64,000 bases of DNA from DASZBX01 sp035943635 (lineage in GTDB: Bacteria > Actinomycetota > Actinomycetes > Streptomycetales > Catenulisporaceae), in the NCBI GenBank assembly GCA_035943635.1, contig DASZBX010000117.1, positions 15,797 to 79,796 on the forward strand, written 5' to 3'. Each line of letters begins with the position of its first letter. Position 1 is the first letter of the stretch. The translations under genes and the position numbers were made by a program. The notes below the pieces were generated by a model. The model was not told the DNA's origin. It searched no databases and worked only from the letters and a program-made list of their open reading frames with translations. Below are positions 59,570-64,000 of the stretch, piece by piece.

Positions 59570-60205
59570 TCAGGGCAACTTCCACTGCTGATTCGAGGTG
59601 TCGGTGCAGGACCAGATCTGGACCTGCGTGCCCGAAGCCCCATATCCGGTGTCGTCCAAACACTTGCCGGAGTTGGGGTTCTCCAGTTCGCCGTTGGACT
59701 CGGCCACCCAGGACTGCGCTCCGGTCCCGTTGCAGGTGTACAGGTCGACGAGGGTGCCGTTCGCCGTCCCGGCGCCGACCACGTCCAGACACTTGCCGAG
59801 CGCCTGCACCGTGCCGTTCGACGCCACGGTCCACTGCTGCGCGCCGGTTCCGTTGCAGGTGTAGACCTGGACCGGGGTGCCGTCGGCGTTGCTGGCCGAC
59901 CGCACGTCCAGGCTGTAGAACGAGGTGGAGAAGTCCGCGGCGCCGATCGGCTGGCGCAGGAAGCTCAGGTCGATCCCGGAGGAGCTGAACAGGTTGTTCA
60001 TGATCGAGGTGCGCGACGGCGAGTTCCAGATGTCGTACGCGGAGGCGTCGGTCATCGACCCGCCGAATCCGGTGATCGTCTGGTAGGTGCTGTTCGGGTT
60101 GACCGTGACCACCGATCCGCTGCCGCCCGAGCCGAACGTGAGCGAAGCCTGCTGGGTCAGCTTGTCGGCCTGGTCGGCCGGGGACGTGTGCAAGGGTACG
60201 AACGA
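59570..60205 (-). pseudogene. GH30 glycosidase / ricin-type lectin gene with most of the catalytic domain lost
   Basis: About 210 codons are open. The first half matches the start of a GH30 barrel (TYQTITGFGGSMTDASAY, then LFSSSGIDLSFLRQPIG). It then jumps directly into a ricin-type CBM13 lectin with three QxW repeats (QQW, QSW, QQW). A GH30 domain normally needs about 400 residues including both catalytic Glu, which are missing here. There is also no signal peptide and no proper start codon. It is the relic of an exported glucosylceramidase/xylanase-type enzyme after an internal deletion. Confidence 0.75.
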
Positions 60206-60259
60206 CCGGATTTCCGGCGCGCAGCACGGCCACAACAGGGCGCCACGATGACGCCCTGA

Positions 60260-60295
60260 GCCCGCCTCGGAGCCACGGCGGCTTACGAGGCGGGC
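60260..60295 (-). terminator. Hairpin after the GH71/99-like gene
   Basis: A perfect 9-base-pair stem (60260-60268 with 60287-60295) lies just past the minus-strand stop at 60312. Confidence 0.65.
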
Positions 60296-60311
60296 ACAGC
60301 GGTCGCGACGC

Positions 60312-62045
60312 CTACGAGAACGTCAGGCTGTTGATGTTCCAGCCGGCGTTGTCCTGGTTGAGGGTGAGGCTCTGCCGGCCGGCCGGGAGGGTGACGGTCG
60401 CGGTCACCGTGGCCCAGGTCTGCCACCCGCCGGTAGCGGCGATGTTCACGTTGCCGCTGAGGTTGGTGCCGGAGGCGTTGGACAGGTGGAATGCGTCGGT
60501 CACCGCCGACGGCGCCGCGACCCGGAAACTGACCTGGTACGTTCCGGCGGCGGCGACGTTGACCGTGTACCTGAACCACTGCCCAGTCGCCGTCCAGCCC
60601 AGGTCATAACCGCCACCGGTGTCCGAGCTCGCCTCCAAGTTGACCCCGTCGGCACGGTAGCCGTTGCTGCTGCCGTTGACCGAGGTCACGTTATAAGCCG
60701 CGCCCTGACCACCGGTGTCGTAGTTCTCCGCCTGCAGCGTGCCAGGGAGCGCCAGCGCGACACCACCGTACGGGCTCTCGCCGCCGCCACCGGACACGAC
60801 CGGCTGGGTCGGCCGGGTCTTGGTCAGCGCGATCTGCCCCTTGAGCATGCGGCCGCCGTCGTTGGTCAGGCGCAGGTAGTAGTCCGCCGAACAGGCCGTG
60901 CCGTCCTCGTCCAGGGAGAGCAGGCCGGAACCGGACGGGACCTGCTGCTGGGTCGCGGCGGTGTTGAGGATCTGGTTGCCCTCGCCGTACTCGTCGAACA
61001 TGGAGATGTAGATACCCTGCGCACCGACGTGCACCATGTTGTAGAACTGCTCCCACATGAAGTCGCCGTGGGAGCGCTGCTTGGCCGACAGGTCGCCGGG
61101 CAGGACGCAGGGCTGGTAGTCGATGTTGTTGGAGTTGCAGTAAGCCTGGTCGCCGACGTTGACGTTGGTGTAGAAGGAGTCCGAGTCGGCGGCCGAACCG
61201 ATCCGGCCGACCATCCAGGGCGAGATCATGTTGAACGCCGAGTAGACACCGAGGTAACCGGACCGCGAGTCGTTGGCCCCGGTACGCCAGTACGTCGGCA
61301 CGCCGCCCATGACGTAGCAGCCCTGGCTCTGGAACCACTGCACCACCTGCAGGCAGGCGGCGGCGGACCACGGGTGGTTGGTGTCGTTGAAGCCGAAGCC
61401 CCAGATCCCGACGACCGGCTTGCCGTTCTGCCGCGCGTACGCGGGCGACAACGTGTACTGAGACATGTTCGCGGTCCAGTCCGCGGGCATCTCGGTCTGC
61501 ATGTTCGTCCAGCCGGACGCGTCGTACATGATGTAGAACTTACGGTCGTACTGCTGCGCGGCGGTGTTAACCTTCGCCGTGATCGCGTTGCGCGACGGAC
61601 CCTCGGAGCCGTTCGGGTCGAAGCGTTGCAGGGCGGCGGTGTCGCAGCCGTTCTGCTGCATCAACTGGAAGTGCGTGTTGGCCGAGGACTGGTCGTAGGA
61701 CGAGAACAGGGTGGCCGCGGCGCCGTCGCCCAGGTTCGCGTAGGCGGTCTGGTAGCTCTTGCTGTAGATGCTCATGTCGGGCCAGGCTTTGATGTTGTTG
61801 TTGCTCGGCGACGGCGCCTGGGACTCGTTGTTGCTCCAGTGCCACCACGCGTTGATCGGGGCGCCGTCGCCGATGCAGGCGAACCAGCCCTGGTAACCCA
61901 CCGTGATCTTGCCCACCACGTCTCCGGCCGGCGACGCGGCGACCGCCGAACTCGTCAGCGCCGACGCCAGCTCGGTCCCGGCCACCGCCGCCACGGCCGA
62001 CCCGGCCAGGCCCGTGGCCAGGAACTTCCTACGTGAGATCGCCAT
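60312..62045 (-). CDS. Tat-exported GH71/99-like glycoside hydrolase with CBM6
   Basis: The 577-residue protein has a twin-arginine signal (SRRKFLATG, 4-12, with Ala-rich h-region to about 38). The catalytic region (about 45-425) has VGYQGWFACIGDG, KFYIMYDASGW, KPVVGIWGFGFND and IYISMFDEYGEG, features of the GH71/GH99-like family that acts on alpha-glucans or alpha-mannans. A short linker (GGGGESPYGG) leads to a CBM6-type domain (about 450-577, ending in NINSLTF). ATG 62045 has GGAGG eight bases upstream. It would degrade fungal or plant polysaccharide outside the cell. Confidence 0.87.
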   Translation of the reverse strand: MAISRRKFLATGLAGSAVAAVAGTELASALTSSAVAASPAGDVVGKITVGYQGWFACIGDGAPINAWWHWSNNESQAPSPSNNNIKAWPDMSIYSKSYQTAYANLGDGAAATLFSSYDQSSANTHFQLMQQNGCDTAALQRFDPNGSEGPSRNAITAKVNTAAQQYDRKFYIMYDASGWTNMQTEMPADWTANMSQYTLSPAYARQNGKPVVGIWGFGFNDTNHPWSAAACLQVVQWFQSQGCYVMGGVPTYWRTGANDSRSGYLGVYSAFNMISPWMVGRIGSAADSDSFYTNVNVGDQAYCNSNNIDYQPCVLPGDLSAKQRSHGDFMWEQFYNMVHVGAQGIYISMFDEYGEGNQILNTAATQQQVPSGSGLLSLDEDGTACSADYYLRLTNDGGRMLKGQIALTKTRPTQPVVSGGGGESPYGGVALALPGTLQAENYDTGGQGAAYNVTSVNGSSNGYRADGVNLEASSDTGGGYDLGWTATGQWFRYTVNVAAAGTYQVSFRVAAPSAVTDAFHLSNASGTNLSGNVNIAATGGWQTWATVTATVTLPAGRQSLTLNQDNAGWNINSLTFS

Positions 62046-62354
62046 TCGTACGTCCTCCACTCATCGTTCGTCGGCAGTGGTGGCGACTCGCCGAGGCGTC
62101 CAGATCACGCCCTGCGCTCAAACCGCTGCCGTAGAGAGGAGGGACCGGGCACGGGCGGGCATTGCACAAACTTCGTAAGAATCTCTTCCCGGATCTATCT
62201 GCGAGTCCCACCGAGTCGCACCCATGCCACAACGCCACCAGCCCCCCACCCGCCTTCCGAGGCGCCTCACCCCGCCCAGCAGCACCGACCTCAGGTGACA
62301 AACAGGGTAAATTTCCAGCTCACCGAGATGACCAGAGCGTTTCCCGCGCGCATT
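62046..62354. other. Intergenic region between the glycosidase and tRNA-Leu
   Basis: It must hold the glycosidase promoter on the minus strand; I see no clear box pair or sugar-repressor palindrome. No short gene is supported. Confidence 0.4.
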
Positions 62355-62384
62355 TCCACTCTCCGCTCGATCTTTGGTATGGTT
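62355..62384 (+). promoter_or_regulatory. Possible promoter of tRNA-Leu
   Basis: TTCCAC (62355-62360) and TATGGT (62379-62384) are 18 bases apart, about 70 bases before the tRNA. The -35 box is weak. Confidence 0.35.
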
Positions 62385-62455
62385 CTCACGTCGCCCAGGG
62401 GGCATCGCTGGAAGTGAGCAATCACCACCACCGAAACCTCCGCGGCGCACACCCT

Positions 62456-62540
62456 GTCCGGGTGGCGGAATGGCAGACGCGCTAGCTTGAGGTGCTAGTG
62501 CCCTTTATCGGGCGTGGGGGTTCAAGTCCCCCCTCGGACA
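62456..62540 (+). tRNA. tRNA-Leu (anticodon GAG)
   Basis: The 85-base gene folds as a class II tRNA. The seven-pair acceptor stem is GTCCGGG with CTCGGAC (one G-T pair). The anticodon stem CTAGC/GCTAG encloses TTGAGGT, giving GAG. The long variable arm is around CCCTTTATCGGG, and the T arm is GGGGG-TTCAAGT-CCCCC. The 3' CCA is not encoded. Confidence 0.95.
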
Positions 62541-62557
62541 CGTAATTTCCCCACGCG

Positions 62558-62582
62558 GAGCTGCTTTCAGGCAGCTCTTTTT
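62558..62582 (+). terminator. Rho-independent terminator of tRNA-Leu
   Basis: A 7-base-pair stem (GAGCTGC with GCAGCTC) and 6-base loop are followed by TTTTT, 17 bases after the tRNA. Confidence 0.85.
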
Positions 62583-63239
62583 GGCGTCTGAGGTCAGGTT
62601 TCCCCTGCCTCAGGCGCTGGGTCGAATCGGTCAGTCATTCACCTCCTCGGGTGTTCTTACGTGCGACGTAGTGTCGCCGTTAGCCTTCGGCCTCTCCTCT
62701 CGAATTCTCGTGATGCTTAGTAGTTCGTGCAGTTGTCTGACGCGTGTGTCCGGACGGTCAGACGGTGATGCGGATTGGCAGGTCCCCGCCGACAACCGGG
62801 CGGTTCGGATTTCCCACCGGCGCGGTCCGCCATTTCGTGATGCGGCACCGCAAAATTGTCGTGAGGGAGCAAGCCTTCGAGTCTGGCCGGATCATCGATT
62901 GCAGGGGGAGAAGCACCGTTGGTGTAGCCAGGTCGATCTATGCCCATTGGCGCAGTCACCGCCTGCAGCTTGGCTTGCCGATTGCGGAACAACGTCCAAT
63001 CGAGCCGGGCCAGACCTTATTCAGTGCTTCGAAAGAGGCGTGATCACAGTGATCGATCGCACCGCGATGCACTGGAGGTCTCCCGCCGCCGCGGCACGGG
63101 CCCCCGCGGGTATGCAGAACAAGTCGCGGTAGTCCCGGCTGGGGCCGTTCTCAGGGAACGCCACCAGCAGTCCTCGACCCAGGCCTACATGGGCCGCTTC
63201 AGCTCGCGCCGTCACCACCTGCCCCGGAGAATGGTGCAT
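62583..63239. other. Gene-poor stretch downstream of the tRNA
   Basis: Open frames here (for example 62717-62992 minus and 62744-63043 plus) show no recognisable motifs, normal start signals or third-position GC bias. It may be the decayed remains of an insertion next to the tRNA, but nothing identifies it. Confidence 0.4.
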
Positions 63240-63566
63240 GTGTGCACCCAACGGCAAGAGCGTGAGAAAACGGCCGACGGCCACTATGTCGTGATCAACG
63301 GTCGGCGGTGGCGGGCGACGGATCCGTCGCTGCCCGACGACGTGGCCGCCCGCCTGCGACGCCACCTGATGTCGGCCCGCCGCGCGGTGCGCACGGCTCT
63401 CGCCGCCGAAGACTCCGAGGCACAAGGCGCAGCCCGTTCCCGCGTGCACATGGCGAAGACGGCGCTGGGAGAACGGGGCACGCCGTGGTGGGAGCAGTCC
63501 CCGCAGGAGCGCCGCGACAGATGGGAGCACGGCCTCGGGTCTCTGGACGCCGAAAGTGAGCAGTGA
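63240..63566 (+). CDS. Small conserved actinobacterial protein (often labelled 'biopolymer transporter Tol')
   Basis: The 108-residue protein has GHYVVINGRRWRATDP, a helical AARLRRHLMSARRAVRTAL, and RSRVHMAKTALGERGTPWWE. I know this pattern as a small conserved family in actinomycetes whose database label is not backed by function. It has no membrane helix. GTG 63240 is chosen because GGAGA lies nine bases upstream; ATG 63231 would sit directly on that site. Confidence 0.7.
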   Translation: MCTQRQEREKTADGHYVVINGRRWRATDPSLPDDVAARLRRHLMSARRAVRTALAAEDSEAQGAARSRVHMAKTALGERGTPWWEQSPQERRDRWEHGLGSLDAESEQ

Positions 63567-63885
63567 CAGCCGTAACTGCCGACGTTCAACGCCCTGCCCA
63601 CCGCGCCACTCTCCTGAGTAAGGCGTTTTTCGGTGGCCTCTCGTCGTTGGTATCGGTGACGGCGTGGTCGCCACCGGCCGACGGCGGGGCGGGTCAAGGC
63701 CCTCTGACCGCTACGCAAGACCGGGAATTAGGTCTTGACTCGAGCGGAGCGAGTACAATGACCTGCCGCGTTCACGGAGGACACCCAGCACTGTTTCGGC
63801 GCTCTGCAATTTCGCATACCTCCCAGGTCTTCGAGTGTCCGATCACCTGACCCCCTTCGCCAGGGCGAAGGCAAAGTCATAGCGA
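63567..63885. other. Intergenic region before the transposase fragment
   Basis: A 95-codon frame begins at GTG 63563 overlapping the previous stop, but its product has no recognisable feature and is not called. A hairpin (63854-63860 with 63865-63871) may be a terminator or the edge of the insertion sequence. Confidence 0.4.
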
Positions 63886-64000
63886 TCATGTGTGGGATGC
63901 GGCGAGTATCGGCAGAATCCTGGTTCGGTTGGCGGCGATGCGTTCGGTCGCCCGCTTGATTTCGGTGACTCCTGCGAGTCGGAGCAGGCTGATGGCCAGG
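63886..64000 (-). CDS. Transposase, C-terminal end (cut by window edge)
   Basis: On the minus strand the last 37 codons before TGA 63886 read LAISLLRLAGVTEIKRATERIAA and end in ILPILAASHT. The LLRLAGVT-x-I segment followed by a basic helix resembles the C-terminus of DDE transposases of the ISAs1/IS4 kind. The rest lies outside the window, so neither family nor integrity can be judged. Confidence 0.5.
   Translation of the reverse strand, partial: LAISLLRLAGVTEIKRATERIAANRTRILPILAASHT

Noticed and set aside
62717..62992. 91-codon minus-strand frame after tRNA-Leu
   Set aside because: No recognisable motif, no ribosome-binding site, and competing frames on both strands look equally random.
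63563..63850. 95-codon plus-strand gene overlapping the preceding stop
   Set aside because: The overlap is suggestive, but the product shows no conserved pattern and the region lies next to a decayed insertion.

Overview
The window is high-GC actinobacterial DNA, probably from a filamentous, antibiotic-producing actinomycete. The signs are GTG starts, chained ATGA/GTGA gene overlaps, modular type I PKS and NRPS genes, a secreted sedolisin, Tat- and Sec-exported glycosidases, and a calerythrin-like EF-hand protein. The genus cannot be fixed from the sequence alone.

Bases 1-22130 (+) are the end of a modular type I polyketide synthase (PKS) locus. A cut-off module (KS-AT-DH-ER-KR-ACP) is followed by a terminal KS-AT-ACP-TE protein. 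Next comes a 4,209-residue protein that begins with a loading module whose KS carries Gln in place of Cys (KSQ), followed by two extension modules. Gene order is therefore not biosynthetic order. The last protein starts the chain, the missing upstream genes extend it, and the first two genes in the window finish and release it, probably as a 2-methyl-3-keto lactone or acid.

Bases 22187-28038 hold two abutting MITE-like inverted-repeat elements, an alpha/beta hydrolase, a 121-residue secreted Cys-containing protein, a secreted sedolisin protease, and a 538-residue orphan membrane or surface protein.

Bases 28039-44240 are a second biosynthetic locus. A minus-strand operon runs from a FabL-like reductase (frameshifted) to an NRPS (C-A-T-C-A-T-TE, first A domain with a serine code, second proline-like), then a FAD monooxygenase fused to a PapA5-like acyltransferase, a HemK-like methyltransferase and an APH-fold kinase. 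A Ser-Pro NRPS followed by a flavin monooxygenase is the core known from pyrrolizixenamide, legonmycin and brabantamide biosynthesis. The fused acyltransferase is not part of those systems as I know them. An EF-hand protein lies upstream, and a plus-strand SDR, SnoaL-like protein and KAS III lie beyond it and may serve the same pathway.

Bases 44317-45900 contain broken TetR and aldo/keto-reductase remnants, an isocitrate-lyase-superfamily enzyme and a 41-residue metal-binding-type miniprotein. Bases 45937-58448 (-) are one tightly packed 11-gene operon for an exported glycan: glycosyltransferases, a flippase, a sugar-nucleotide epimerase, a membrane GT-C-like protein and a secreted GH5-like enzyme. 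It also encodes a DapF-like epimerase and a TupA-like ATP-grasp ligase, which suggests an amino-acid-decorated polymer.

Bases 58957-64000 hold an anti-sigma-type ATPase, a gutted GH30-lectin remnant, a Tat-exported GH71/99-like enzyme with a CBM6, tRNA-Leu(GAG), a gene-poor stretch, a small conserved protein and the C-terminal end of a transposase at the window edge.
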